DNA of 64,000 nucleotides from Mercenaria mercenaria (lineage: Eukaryota > Mollusca > Bivalvia > Venerida > Veneridae), in contig NW_026463236.1 of NCBI RefSeq assembly GCF_021730395.1, positions 1 to 64,000 of the forward strand, written 5' to 3'. How positions within the stretch are numbered: the stretch's first letter is position 1; each line of letters opens with the position of its first letter. A program made the translations under genes and the position numbers. The notes beneath the pieces are model-generated. The model worked only from the letters and a program-made list of their open reading frames with translations, was not told where the DNA came from and searched no databases. This document shows, piece after piece, positions 1 through 14,100 of the stretch.

Positions 1-906
1 GATCTGTATGAAAGTTGGTCTGAATGTTCATCTTGATGATATCTAGGTCAAGTTTGAAAGTGGGTCACGTGCCATCAAAAACTAGGTCAGTAGGTCAAAT
101 AATAGAAAAACCTTGTGACCTCTCTAAAGGCCATATTTTTCAATGGATCTTCATGAAAGTTGGTCTGAATGTTCATCTTGATGATATCTAGGTCAAGTTC
201 GAAACAGGGTCATGTGCAGTCAAAAACTAGGTCAGTAGGTCTAAAAATAGAAAAACCTTGTGACCTCTCTAGAGGCCATACTTGTGAATGGATCTCCATA
301 AAAATTGGTCAGAATGTTCATCTTGATGATATCTAGGTCAAGTTCGAAAGTGGGTCAAGTGCCATCAAAAAGTAGGTCAGTAGGCCAAATAATGAAAAAA
401 CGTTGTGACCTCTCTAGAGGCCATATTTTTCATGGGATCTGTATGAAAGTTGGTCTGAATGTTTATCTTGATGATATCCAGGTCAAGATTGAAACTGGGT
501 CAACTGCGATCAAAAACTAGGTCAGTAGGTCTTGAAATAGAAAAACCTTGTGACCTCTCTACAGGCCATACCCTTGAATTGATCTTCATGAAAATTGGTC
601 AGAATGTTCACCTTGATGATATCTAGTTCAAGTTTGAAACTGGGTCACGTGCCTTAAAAAACTAGGTCACTATGTCAAATAATAGAAAAACCTTGTGACC
701 TCTCTAGAGACCATATTTTTCAATGGATCTTCATGAAAATTGGTCAGAATTTTTATCTTGATAATATCTAGGTCAAGTTCAAAACTGGGTCACATGAGCT
801 CAAAAACTAGGTCACTATGTCAAATAATAGAAAAAACGATGTCATACTCAAAACTGGATCATGTGGGAAGAGGTGAGCGATTCAGGACCATCATGGTCCT
901 CTTGTT
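1..906 (+). repeat. 145-bp tandem repeat ending in a 3' hairpin (end of a minisatellite-filled element)
   Basis: Six diverged copies of a unit of about 144-146 bp start near 1, 145, 291, 437, 581 and 726. Each carries the phrases AAAACTAGGTCA and CTTGTGACCTCTCTAGAGG. The array stops at a hairpin (883-901, stem AGGACC/GGTCCT, loop ATCAT) followed by CTTGTTT. The same hairpin-plus-CTTGT ending recurs at 7140-7165, 18307-18334 and 29986-30009, so this looks like the 3' terminus of an element whose 5' end lies left of the window. Short open frames here at 305-520 and 740-997 are products of the repeat, not genes. Confidence 0.85.
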
Positions 907-2198
907 TGGCTTAAATGTTTGCTGCAATGAGTGTTGTGTGCAACTCCCAGTCCTTTTGACAGCTGGCAGGCTGGACATGTTGCCCGTGGACATCTAGGTT
1001 GTCAATGTTTTATGTTTTTAGGATTCTAATCATTATACACCCAAATGTATATTTGAACTATATTGCAGTCACGCTTAGTCCATCCATCTGTCCTGTCTGC
1101 ATCTTGTCTGCTCCATATCTTCTTAACCACTGGTAAAATTTTCATAATGTTCAATTGTTAACCTCATCAAAATGTCTTGCAGAGTGTGAAACCTGGGTCC
1201 GTAGGTACGAGGTAAAGATCACAACATTTTACTTTCTCTGCAACGAAGTGGCATCTGGCATTTGGGTGTTTTAATAGCTTTTATCTCTAGTAGAACCTGA
1301 AAATGATGTGATGTGTTGCATTTTTGAGAACAATTATTGTTGTTCCAGATTATAGGTCAGTGACACATATTTTGTGTCCGTAATAACAATTGTTACAAAT
1401 TATCTAATCTTATGATAAAGTATAATATGCAAGGCCCATGTCCCTACCTTCTATACCAAAAGCTCATACATTACAAGCATACATTTACTGACTTTATTTT
1501 ATTCATTACTACAAATAGTAACAAAAAAGCCATTTAAAACAGTCATTACGGCCTCTATCAGCAAATCAATAATGGCTCAGTGCGTCTCACGTGCTGTAAT
1601 CATAATGGGCCCGAGTAACCAGAATGTCAGCGCATTCTGATGTTGATGTCTTGTAGCAATGTCAGTATGGGGGGTGAAAGGGTGCTGAATTATTTTCAGA
1701 TCATGATGCCATTGTTGATGAGAAAATCAACACAAATGATGTTTAGACCCCAAAAGTCGTGCTTTCAGTCAGACACTTGTACTGTGTCCCAGGTGTCACA
1801 GAAAACACTGCATTGCTTGATTTTAACACATTACCTTTTTATCCAGTAAGCTTATGTCTCGTTCACTAAGGCCATTTTCAACTAATCCAAAGCCAGTATT
1901 CAAAAACAATATCTGACCTTAATGTTATTACTGTAAACTCGCACGTTTTCGTGGGGTCAAAATATCACGACTTTGAAATTTTGAGTATGTTTGTAAAGTT
2001 TAATATTCGCAAATATTGTAAAAATGGTATCCTGCTTGAATTAGAATTATACTAAATAAAAAATGGTGAATATTTATGCGAGGAATAATTTTCACGAGAT
2101 GTAGGATCTCGCGAATATAGCGAAAATTGAACCCTTGTGAAAATTTCAGCTTGGTTTTGATTCATAATATAACATATTGTATATATATACAATTTCAG
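907..2198. other. no recognised gene; probably intron upstream of the GTDC1-like exon
   Basis: AT-rich sequence with short scattered open frames and no protein similarity I can recognise. Since the exon at 2199 begins in the middle of a codon after a good splice acceptor, this stretch is probably intron. The open frame at 1640-1849 was examined and does not resemble any part of the GTDC1 N-terminal domain. Confidence 0.5.
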
Positions 2199-5100
2199 GA
2201 GTGTTTGAGAGGAGTAAAGGTGTTTTACAAGACAAGATATTACACTGGGGATTTTTGCCATCCAAACAACAGTATTATGAAGTTCTTAAGTCAGCAGACT
2301 GTGTTGTGTCAACTGCCAAACACGAGTTTTTTGGTGTTGCTATGTAAGATATTTTGTTCCTTTTGATGTTTCAGGAAATTTGCAACTAACATTATTGTAA
2401 GAATCTTTCACTGGTTGACGGTGCGGATTGAAATTTATGACTTGATTATGTTTAAGCAGTAACGAGGCTCTGCTGAGTTACCACAAAAACGGTTACCGGA
2501 GAGCATGATGTTTCCATCTGCACCTTCTATCAGTGATGGATTCTTTTTCTTGCATACTATATTCTTCAAGTAATAGAAGAACTTTAATTGAAGTTAAATG
2601 AAGCTTTTCTTTTAAAACCTATAACCTGTACTGTGTTGGTGCGCAGTAAAACCCAAATAAATAAATAAATAAATAAGATCTGTTTTATTACATTAGCTTA
2701 TGAACTTAGACAGCATGTTAGTCATCTTACACCCCGGTTGAAGTTTTTCCAGCACCAGGCAAACCCTGTCTGTCATGCAATAATATTTTTATAAAAATCA
2801 CACCAAAATGCAATGTCTTTGCAAAAATGTAAAAAGTAAGAAAATCTACTATTGCATACTTTAGTTAATAAAACATGCACGTTAAAGCATTGATATATGT
2901 TACATGACATAGTTAAAGACATCTGTCTATTTGCCATGATTCTGCCATCCTTTTATGCCACTTGTATATGAAAACTCATGGGCGTTTACCAAATGTATAG
3001 TTAGACACAAGTTTCAAATGTAAATGACACAGGTGACAAATCAGTTTCTGAAGGCCACAGTTGACAAAACAGCTTTTTAGCCCCACAGTTTACAGATAAG
3101 TTTCCTGAAGCCCACATTTAGATAAATGCTTGTTGCAATTAAAAGTTATTAGTTCAAGTTACTTGTCTCACCATCAATATAAAATTGAAGTGATTTGTTT
3201 AAAATGTTTTGATGACAGAAATCAAAAATCCAGTGCATTATTTGTGATCAATGCTGTTTTCTAATAACAAAAGCACTGGTTTAGAATTATAATAAAAGTA
3301 CGTAGCAAGTACAAACTTTCATGCAAGACTAATCTTCTTTTTATTTACCCCATGTCAGTATATTTCCACAAGTATCACAAGGTAGCATTTAATATAGTAA
3401 CTAGTAGAGGCAGAGTATCAGTAGATGGGATAGATTTACTTAATTCTGTAACTAAGTCATTTGAGCTGGACTATACATAGTGTATGGAGAGCTGTCGTAC
3501 TCAACTCGGCATCAGCATATGTGTTTGCAACTGTGTTTGCAACTTTATCTGTGTTACTACTTGATGGATTTGCTTGAATATTGAAATGTTATGACTGAAT
3601 GGATTTGAACCAAACTTCAGACAGTTGTTCCACATCAACACCCACGTCATATGATTCAAGGTCAATAATTTTTGTTTGAGTATTTCATGAATCATGCCCA
3701 CTTTTTAATTTGAACTTCACTCTTATCTCTGGTATTACTGAATGGATTTTATTCAGACTATAGTATTTGTTTCACATCATCACTCACATTATAAGACACA
3801 GAGTGCATTTATTACTTTGGCAGAAATATTCTGGTTAACTGTTAATGCTTTGATGCACTGTCACTCCATTTCTGTCATTACTAAATGGATTTGACTTAAC
3901 TAAAATGTTGTCCCATATCATCCACATAGGGGGAGTGGGGAGGGGGGATGATAATCACTCCAGTGATAGCTCGAGCTTTCTCAGATATGCACTATTTCAC
4001 AATTAAGCTTAGAAATAGACAAGCACACTGCCTCCTCTGACAGCTTTGGCAATTGACAGTTATTGCAAAATTGTGTTTGTTCTTTTCCAGGTTAGAGGCT
4101 GTTCATCTTGGTTGTTTCCCCCTGTGTCCCAGCAAACTTGTATATCCAGAGATATTTCCAAGTGAGTATTTTGATATGTTAGTTTGGGGTCTCCTCATCC
4201 AGTGGATTGTTGCAGGCTGATTTTTTTTATATCTCTGTACCGCCCATGTAAAAAATTATAGCCATTCTTGGAAAAATTGTTGGAACTTGGAAAACACTGT
4301 TAACTCTATATTTTAAAACCTCAATGTGAAAACAACATCTCAAAATGGTAAAATATGCTATATTTTAGTGTAAAAGTGACCATTTATGTTAAGTTACTGA
4401 TATATGAATTTTTGAGATGGATCTATGTAAAATTACAAATTTAAAGAAATAAGTAAACCTTTTTAAACACATTTAAAATGAATGACAAAATCATTGCCTG
4501 TGACAGATTTTGTCTACTGGTTCATTGTTAAACTTCTTTCACTCTTTCTCTTTTTCAGATATATATTTTATATAAAACTTCATGTAATTGAAGATATTCA
4601 ATTTTCTGTCCAGAATGTTAGCATGTACTATATGCCTTAAAGTAAGATAAGTTCAGATTGTGGGCTTTTGAATGTAGTTTCCTAAAATGTATAGGTAACA
4701 CTAAGAATAAGGTAAAACTTCCCACCTTTTAATTCTGGGGTGTCAGAATATATTCCTGTGACCTATAGATGGTAGTATTGCAAAATTTTGATATGCTCAT
4801 TTTTCAGAAGAATGTCTATACAATACAGAACAGCAGCTTTATAAGAGACTGCGAGAACTGTGCAGGAAGCCATATATAATGAGATCAAAACCATTCATTG
4901 TAAGTTAAGATCTTATTGTATCCAGATTGCTGCAGTCACATATTCAGTCAGTATGCGTCATTATATTTAGGTCTATGAAATGCTTGTTGTATACTCCGTT
5001 TTATTTAGGTCTGTGGAATACTAGTCAGTGTTACGGGATATATATATATATATATTATTTTATTTAGGTCTCTGTGGAATGCTAGTCTATGTTATAGGGT

Positions 5101-8100
5101 TTGTAAACACTATTTGTTAGGTCAGTTGAATGCTAGTCAGTGCTTCTGTGCCAGTGTACTCCATTTTTAGCTCACCTGTCATGTTGTGACGGTGAGCTTT
5201 TGTGATTGCATTTTGTCCGTCGTCCATCCGTTCGCAATTTCTTGTGAACATGATAGAGACACATTTTCCATTCAATTTTAATCAGACTTGCACAAAACTT
5301 GTATGGGTTTAATATCTCGGTTCCTTCCGAAAACTGGCCTGATCCCACCATGAGTTCCAGCGTTATGGCCCCTTAAAGGGCCTGTATTTGCTGTTTTTGG
5401 CTTGTGAAGATGATAGAGACCACATTGTGCAATCAACTTTAATCAAACTTGCACACTTGTATTGGCATAATATCTTGGTTCCATTCGAAAACTGGCCAGA
5501 TCCCGACATGGGTTCGAGAGTTATGGCCCCTTAAAGGGCCAAAATTTGCTATTTTTGGCTTTTGAACACAATAGAGACCACATTTTACAATCAACTTTAA
5601 TCAAACTTGCACTCAACTTGTATTGGCTTAATATCTTGGTTCCTTTCGAAAACTGGCCAGATCCCATCATGGGTTCCAGAATTATGGCCCCTTAAAGGGC
5701 CAAATTTTGCTATTTCGGCTTTTGCAGCCATATAGAGACTTCATTTACGGTTTGATTTGATAAAAACTTGCAAAATAACTCTAACCCTAACACGTCAGAT
5801 CCAATCATAGGTTCTAGAGTTATGGGCCCTGAATGAACATTGTACCAAAATATGTTAATTTTTACCTTGTGAACATGATAGATGCTGCATTTTGCATTCA
5901 ACTTTAGAGAATCATGTACACAACTTAAATCACAGTAAGATATCTGTTCCCGTTGCTTGAAGGTCAAGGTCACACACTGAGGTCAAGATCAGCACTTGTA
6001 CATAAAATGGTTATATCACTGAAACTATTGATGGTATTGGTTTTGAAACTAAATGTTTTTCATCAGGTTGACCCAGACATTATGCAGTTATTTTATATCT
6101 GATTACCTCCCCTGGTTTTAATCAAAATGGATTTATATCAGTAACTACTTATAGGACTCATTTGAAATTTCATTATTGTCATTAGTTGGACTGAGACAAT
6201 CAGGGTAGATAATATGGACTGATTTATTTCAAATTACCTCCCTTTATTTCAAATTAAAACTGGTATATCTCCGTAGCTTATGAGGATACTGAACTGAAAT
6301 TGCATTTATGCCATAAGATGGACTTGGACAATCAGTGTAGGTACATATTGACTGAATTTATGATAAATTTCCTCCCTTTTTTTTTATGTTAATGAATATA
6401 CCTTAGCAGCTTCTAATGAGATTGGTTTGAAACGTTATTTATGTCTTCCTTGGTAAGAAATAGTCATGTTAGATAACTCTTGATTGAACGTTAGTCAATA
6501 TGAATACTTTCCTAATATATTGTTGTAAAGGCTTGTACTCTGTATCTTCTGCATGCATATACCAATACATGATTACCTCCCCTGATTTTAATAAAAATGG
6601 ATTCATCTCAGTAAGTATTTGTAAGACTCATTTGAAATTTCATTATTGTCATTAGTTGGACTGAGACAATTAGGGTAGATAACTATGGACTAATTTTATG
6701 TCAAATTACCTCCCTTTGTTTCAAATGAAAATGGGTGTATCTCAGTAACCAATTAAGATACTGATTTGAAATTTCATTTATGCCATCAGATGGACTCAGA
6801 CAATTAGGGTAAATAACTTTGACTGAATTTATGACAAATTACCTCCCTTTATTTTGTGTAAATGAATAAACCTCAGCAGCATCTAATGAGATTGGTTTTA
6901 AATGTTATTGTCTTCCAGGGTAAGGAATAGTCATCATACTCATGCTAGTACAAAAATGCAGCATTTGAGCCTAGGACCCTCAAACTTGGTATGGAGATTG
7001 GCCCTGACTAGTATGTGACCTATAGGTCAAAAGGGACGGTTACAAGAAAATATTTATGCTGATGATATTTAATGTATATGCTTATGTGATCTATGTCAAA
7101 ACTTGATCCTATCATTAAGAGCAATGGTACTCAGTTGAGCGATATAGGGCCATCATGGCCCTATTGTATGTAGGTCTGTGGAATTCTCGTCAATATTTCA
7201 AGACCAATATACTCAGTTTAATATAAAATGTAGGTTTATTGAATGGTAATGCTACTCAGGTGAGCGATATAGGGCCATCATGACCCTCTTGTATGTAGGT
7301 CTGTGGAATTCTCGTCAATGTTTCAAGACCAATATACTCAGTTTAATATAAAATGTAGGTTTATTGAACGCTAGTCAATGTAACAGGACCAGTATACACA
7401 GTTTAATATAGAATGTAGGTTAATAGAATGATAGTCAATGTTACAGGACCAGTACTCTATTTTATATAGGTCTGTGAAATGCTAGTCAATGTTACAGATC
7501 CTGTATACTCAGTTTGATATACAGTCTAACCTCTCATAAGCAGCCAGCCAGGGAAAACAGACAATTTGGCCGCTTAAGCGAGTTGACCGCTGATCGGAGA
7601 GGCAGCCAGTATATATATTTATATATTTCAGACTTCTGCCCAGTGTTCAATCATAACTTAATGCCCATTTCTTTTTCCTTTTACTCTTATCATTTTACTA
7701 GAATACATTGACGTGCATTTAACTTCGCAGTACTAATGGTATTCTTCGCAGTCGACAACTCCGGTGTGTGTTATAGTAAACAACAAAAATTGTCATTTCC
7801 ACCATTTCGATAAAGGGAAACTACTCTATGCACTTTTTGTCTAGGCTAAAATCTTAGATCGCCGTTACGTTCCGTAAAAGATTGAGTGCTTTGTATTTCT
7901 TTCCAAACAAAATTTTAATAGTATTTTGATAAAGAAATATAAAAGAAAAAATCACAAATCTGTAAATACTAATTAAAGATCGAGTATTATCTTTTACTGA
8001 GATCAAACTGAATAACAAAATTGATACGAGGTGACACGCTAATTGCCAATGAAAACTTGGCATTTTATCTTAACAAAAAAGACGATCACACCTTTTGTCA

Positions 8101-11100
8101 TCAGTTTGAATTGAGAAGATCATGTCATTTTCTATCTTCAGCGACCGCGAAGTAGGCATCCAAAGTCATACACTTCCGTTTAGAAGACAAAATCCTTGTT
8201 AACACATAGAATTCCAACTAAGAGATCATAATCAGTAAATAATAACACTATGAAATGAAGTATAGTTCTGAAAGTATTTGAAAATGGACAGCGAAAAATA
8301 GTATTTTATACAACTTGTTTATTCGCGCATTTTAAAAACGAACCATACTTTTGAGAATGCGGATCGTTTTTCACACGAAGTTCTGATCTTCATAAAGCAA
8401 GCGCCGTAATTAGGTAAGCTTTCGTTAATCTCTTTAATTAATTAAAGAAAATGGCTCGCACATTTCGACATATAAAGATATTCTCATTTAATTAGTCAAT
8501 TAATAAAAATGGTGTTTTTGTAGTAAAAAATTCTTTTATTGAACAGTTAAGTGCAGATAATTATAGTTATTATCAAACTGTCGCGAAATAACTAATCTGT
8601 CGCTTAATAAACAAATGTTCATATTTTTGGATAGGACCTTTGTGCTCGAACGGTCCCAAAATTTTGGAATAAGAAATGAATCGCCGCTGATAGGGGTAAA
8701 TATGGTGGGCGGGAGACAAAATCGTTGACAGCGGATGAAGGGTGACCGCTGAAGTGGGTAATAAAATAGTGTGAAAATGGACAGGGGCTTCACAGACTAA
8801 CTGTTGGGAAGGGGTGACTGTTAGGAGGGGTTAGACTGTATAATGTATGTTTATGGAATACTAGTCATGTTTATACTCAGTTTGATATACAATGTATGTT
8901 TATTGCATACTGGTCAATGTTACAGCAAATCTGGCCAACAACCTGTGACAACTGAATTAGATCTCGTTGTATGCGTCTGTTGATCATGATTGATCAAGTC
9001 GGCAAAGGCTTTGAAATAAGATTACTGTCAGATCGTTTGTTTATAATGATAATGGTGCTTTTTTAATGTTATTAGTATTTTCTACACGCAGAAGGAATGC
9101 ATTTATGATTTTAATTCTAAGAAATCAACAGTTGTCGTTTGAAAAATGGACTCGATTCGGTTTATTACGCACCGGTGTAAAGGTCAGTTTTTTCCCCAGT
9201 CAGTTCTTTCCCCGGGGAAAAAACTGACTAGTTAGTTTCTTCCCCGGGGGAAAGAATTGACTAGTCAGTTTTTTCCCCGGGGAAGAAACTGACTGGTCAG
9301 TTCTTTCCCCCCCTAGTCAATTTTTTCCCCCCAATCGCAACTGGTTACTCTTGATCATTTTTATGGGGGGAAAAAACTAACTAGTCAATTCTTTCCCCCC
9401 TCATCAATTTTCCTGGCTAGTCAATTATTTCCCCTGTTAGTAAATTGGAACTGGTTATTCTTGGTTATTTTTAACTAGCCTGTTTTTCATTTCCGATAGT
9501 CGGTTTTCATTTAAATTTCATATAAAATAAGAAATATGTTTCATATTTTGTGTAAATTAAAGAAATGTTTTTAAATGAACTTATTTTAATTTCTGTTGTA
9601 TTTTTTTATTTGCCTTTTTCCTGTTTCAATTTCTTCTAAGGTAAGGAAATTACTGCTGGTCAGTTCTTTTCCCACGTAGCCAGTACTTGACCAGTAAGGT
9701 GGGGGAAGTAAATTGACCAGTCAGTTCTTTTCCCCCAGCCTGTACTTGCTCTGTTAGGTGGGGGAAGAAATTGACCGGTCAGTTCTTTCCCCCCTAGCCA
9801 GTACTTGACCTGTCAGGTGGGGAAATGAAATTGACCAGTCAGTTCTTTCCCCACTAGCCAGTACTTGCTTTGTCAGGTGGGGGAAGAAATTGACCGGTCA
9901 GTTCTTTCCCCCCTAGCCAGTACTTGCTCTGTTAAGTGGGAAAATTTTTATTGACTGGTCAGTTCTTTCCCCCCTATCATATACTTGACCTGTCAGGTGG
10001 GGGAGAAATTGACCAGTCAGTTCTTTCCCCCCTAGCACGTACTTGTTTTGTCCGGTGGGGGAAGAAATTGACCAATCAGTTCTTTCCCCCCTAGCCAGTT
10101 CTTGACCTGTTGGTTGGGGAGAAGAAATTGACCAGTCAGTTCTTTCCCCCCTTGAGCCAGTGCTTGACCTGTCAGGTTGGGGAAGAAATTGACTAGTCAG
10201 TTCTTTCCCCCCTATCCAGTACTTGACCTGTCAGGTGGGGGAAGAAATTGACTGGTCAGTTCTTTCCCCCTAGCCAGAACTTGACCTTTCAGGTGGGAAG
10301 AAAAAATTGACCAGTCAGTTCTTTCCCCGCTATCATAAACTTGACTGGTCAGGTGGAGGAAGAAATTGACCGGTCAGTTCTTTCCCCTCTAGGCAGTACT
10401 TGCTAGGGGGGAAAGAACTGACTGGTCAATTTCTTCCCCACCTGACAAAGCAAGTACTGGCTAGCAGGGAAAGAACTGACCAGACATTTTCTTCTCCCAC
10501 CTAACAGAGCAAGTACTGGCTAAGGGGGGAAAAAATTGACCAGTCAGTTCTTTCCCCCCAGCAAGTACTTGACCTGTCAGGGGGGGGGGGAAGAAATTAA
10601 CCAGTCAGTTCTTTCCCCCCTAGCCAGTACTTGACCTGTCGGCTGGGGAAATGAATTTGACCAGTCAGTTCTTTCCCCCCTAGCCAGTACTTGACCTATC
10701 AGGAGGGAGAAAAAATACACAAGTTAGTTATTCCCCCCAGCTAGTACTTGACCTGTCAGGTGGGGGAAGAAATTGACCAGTCAGTTCTTTCCCCACTAGC
10801 CAGTACTTGCTTTGTCAGGTGGGGGAAGAAATTGACCGGTCAGTTCTTTCCCCCCTAGCCAGTTCTTGACCTGTCAGGTGGGGAGAAGAAATTGACCAGT
10901 CAGTTCTTTCCCCCCTAGCCTGTGCTTGACCTGTCAGGTAGGGGAAGAAATTGACTAGTCAGTTCTTTCTCCCCTATCCAGTACTTGACCTGTCAGGTGG
11001 GGAGAAGAAATTGACCAGTCAGTTCTTTCCCCCCTAGCCAGTACTTGACCTGTCAGGTGGGGGAAGAAATTGACCGGTCAGTTCTTTCCCCCCTAGCCAG

Positions 11101-14100
11101 AACTTGACCTTTCAGGTGGGAAGAAGAAATTGACCAGTCAGTTCTTTCCCCCCTATCATATGCTTGACCTGTCAGGTGGGGGAAGAAATTTACTGGTCAG
11201 TTCTTTCCCCTCTAGGCAGTACTTCCTAGAAAGAACTGACCGGTCAATTTCTTCCCCCTCTAGCCAGTTCTTGCTCTGTTAGGTGGGCGAAGAAAATGTC
11301 TCGTCAGTTCTTTCCCCCATAGCCAGTGCTTGACCTGTCAGGTTGGGAGAGAAATTGACTGGTCAGTTCTTTCCCCTACAAAGCCGGTACTTGCTCTGTT
11401 AGGTGGGGGAAAGAACTGGCCGGTCAATTTCTTCCCCCACCTAACAGAGCAAGTACTGGCTAGGGGGGAAAGAACCGACTGGTCAATTTCATTTCGCCTC
11501 TTGACAGGTCAAGTGTTGGCTAGGGGAAAAAGATCTGACCGGTCCATTTCATTTCCCAACCTGACAGGTCAAGTACTGGCTAGGTGGAAAGAACTGACTA
11601 GTCAATTTCTTCCCCCACCTGACAGGTCAAGTATATGCTAGGGGGGAAAAACTGACTGGTCAATTTCTTCCCCCACCTGATAGGTCAAGTATATGCAAGG
11701 GGGGAAAGAACTGACCGGTCAATTTCTTCTCCCCACCCGACAGGTCAAGTACTGGCTAGGGGGGAAAGAACTGACCGGTCAATTTCTTCTCCCCACACCA
11801 CAGGTCAAGTACTAACTATATATAGGGGGGAAAGAACTGACCAGTCAATTTCTTCCCCCACCTGACAGGTCAAGTACTGGCTAGGGGGGAAAGAACTGAC
11901 TAGTCAATTTCTTCCCCCACCTGACAGGTCAAGTATATGCTGGGGGGAAAGAACTGACCGGTCAATTTCTTCCCCCACCTAATATGTCAAGTATATGTTA
12001 GGGGGAAAGAACTGACTGGTCAATTTCTTCCCCCACCTGACAGGTCAAGTACTGGCTTAGGGGGAAAGAACTGACTAGTCAATTTCTTCCCCCACCTGAC
12101 AGTTCAAATATAATGCTAGGGGGAGAAAGAACTGACCGGTCAATTTTTTCCCCAACCTGATAGATCAGGTATATGCTACAAATGTAGGGGGGAAAGAACT
12201 GACTAGTCAATTTCTTCCCCCAACTGATAGGTCAAGTATACGCAAGGGGGGAAAGAATTGACTAGTCAATTTCTTCTCCCCACCTGACAGGTCAAGTACT
12301 GGCTAGGTGGGGAAAGAACTGACCAGTCAATTTCTTCCCCCACATGATAGGTCAAGTATATGCAAGGGGGGAAAGAACTGACTAGTCAATTTCTTCCCCC
12401 ACCTGATAGGTGAAATATATGCAAGGGGGAAAAGAACTGACTGGTCAATTTCTTCCCCCACCTGATAGGTCAAGTATATACAAGGGGGGAAAGAACTGAC
12501 TGGTCAATTTCTTCTCCCCACCCGACAGGTCAGGTATATGCAAGGGGGGAAAGAACTGACCGATCAATTTCTTCTCCCCACCCGACAGGTCAAGTACTGG
12601 CTATGGGGGAAAGAACTGACTGGTCAATTTCTTCTCCCCACCCGACAGGTCAAGTACTGGCTAGGGGGGGAAAGAACCGAACAGCCAATTTCTTCCCCCA
12701 CCTGACAGGTCAAGTACTGTCTAGGGGGGAAAGAACTGACTGGTCAGTTTCTTCCCCCACCTGATAGGTCAAGTATATGCAAGGGGGGAAAGAACTGACT
12801 AGTCAGTTTCTTCCCCCACCTATATGCTAGGGGGGAAAGAACTGACCGGTCAATTTCTTCCCCCACCTGATAGGTGAAATATACGCTAGGGGGGAAATAA
12901 GTGACTGGTCATTTTTTTCCCCCACCTGATAGGTCAAGTATATGCAAGGGAGAAAGAACTGACCAGTCAATTTCTTCCCCGCACCTGACAGATATTAAAT
13001 AGTTATGGCAATCACACAGAAGTTAAAAAATTTGATTTGACAAAAAAAACATTGATTAAAGTTACAAAAAAAAACATACAGGTTTATTCAAATGAAAAAC
13101 AATACCTGTTTCATCTGAAATTTATATGGAAAATGAATAGACACTTGTGTCCCAAATAACAAAAAAGAATCCAGTACTTGAAGGGTAAACTAGGGGGAAA
13201 GAACTGACTAGTCAGTTTTTTCCCTGGGGAAAAATCTGACTAACTAGTCAGTTTCTTTCCCTATCAGAAAACTTATTCCAAGGGGGGAAAAACTGACTAG
13301 GGGGGGAAGAAACTGACTAGTCAGTTTTTTCCCCGGGGGAAAGAATTGACTAGTCAGTTTTTTCCCCGGGGAAAGAACTGACTGGGGGAAAAACTGGGCT
13401 GTTACACCGGGCATACCGCCAGTTTTATACTTCAGTAAGCGTCTGTTGATTTGAGCATGATTGGTCAAGTCGGCAAATGCTTTGAAATAAGATAACGCGC
13501 TAACACGATATGACCCGGGATTATCCCCAGTTGCCATTCTGTGTATTTTGTAGTTCTTTGGTTTGATATACAATGTATGTTTATTGCATACTAGTCAATG
13601 TTACAGGACCAGTATACTCAGTTTGATATACAGTGTATGTTTATTGAATACTAAATGTTACAGGACCAGTATACTCAGTTTAATCTACAATGTATGTTTA
13701 TTGAATACTAGTCAATGTTACAGGACCAGTATACTCAGTTTGATATAAAATGTAAGTTTATGGAATACTAGTCAATGTTACAGGACCAATATACTCAGTA
13801 TGCTATAGAATGTAGGTTTATTGAATGCTAGTCAATGTTACCGGACAGGTACTCCATTTTATATAGGTCTGTGAAATGCTAGTTAATGTTACAGATCCAG
13901 TGTACTCAGTTTGATATACAATGTATATTTATGGAATACTATTCAATGTTACAGGACCAGTATACTCCATTTCATTAAGGCCTTTTGAATGCTAGTCATT
14001 GTCACAGAGATCGTTATAGAGCAGCTTAAAATTACATGAAAAACTTTAAATGTTTTTTTATGTGAATCACTTCAACGATCTTCATCACATTTGGTCTGCA

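Larger units (their letters stand above)
4955..13990 (+). repeat. 60-bp satellite array, interrupted by three insertions
   Basis: A unit of about 60 bp containing GTCAATGTTACAGGACCAGT, then ATACTCAGTTTGATATA, then ATGTATGTTTATTGAATACT occurs at about 4955-5165, 7160-7521, 8839-8925 and 13560-13990. At 13601, 13658, 13718 and 13778 the unit repeats every 57-60 bp. The gaps are filled by the hairpin-ended element 5167-7165, the TA-flanked element 7522-8838 and the block 8926-13555 with the inverted array. The satellite was therefore a single intronic array into which the others inserted. Confidence 0.8.

Noticed and set aside
1640-1849. Possible upstream exon of the GTDC1-like gene
   Set aside because: The peptide has no recognisable similarity to GTDC1 and no splice donor in the right phase was found.
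11330-11641. 103-codon open frame
   Set aside because: Pure translation of the 60-bp inverted-array unit.
9650-12990. Regularly spaced direct repeats resembling a CRISPR array
   Set aside because: The whole 60-bp unit is repeated, there are no unique spacers, the orientation changes midway, and the surroundings are animal DNA.
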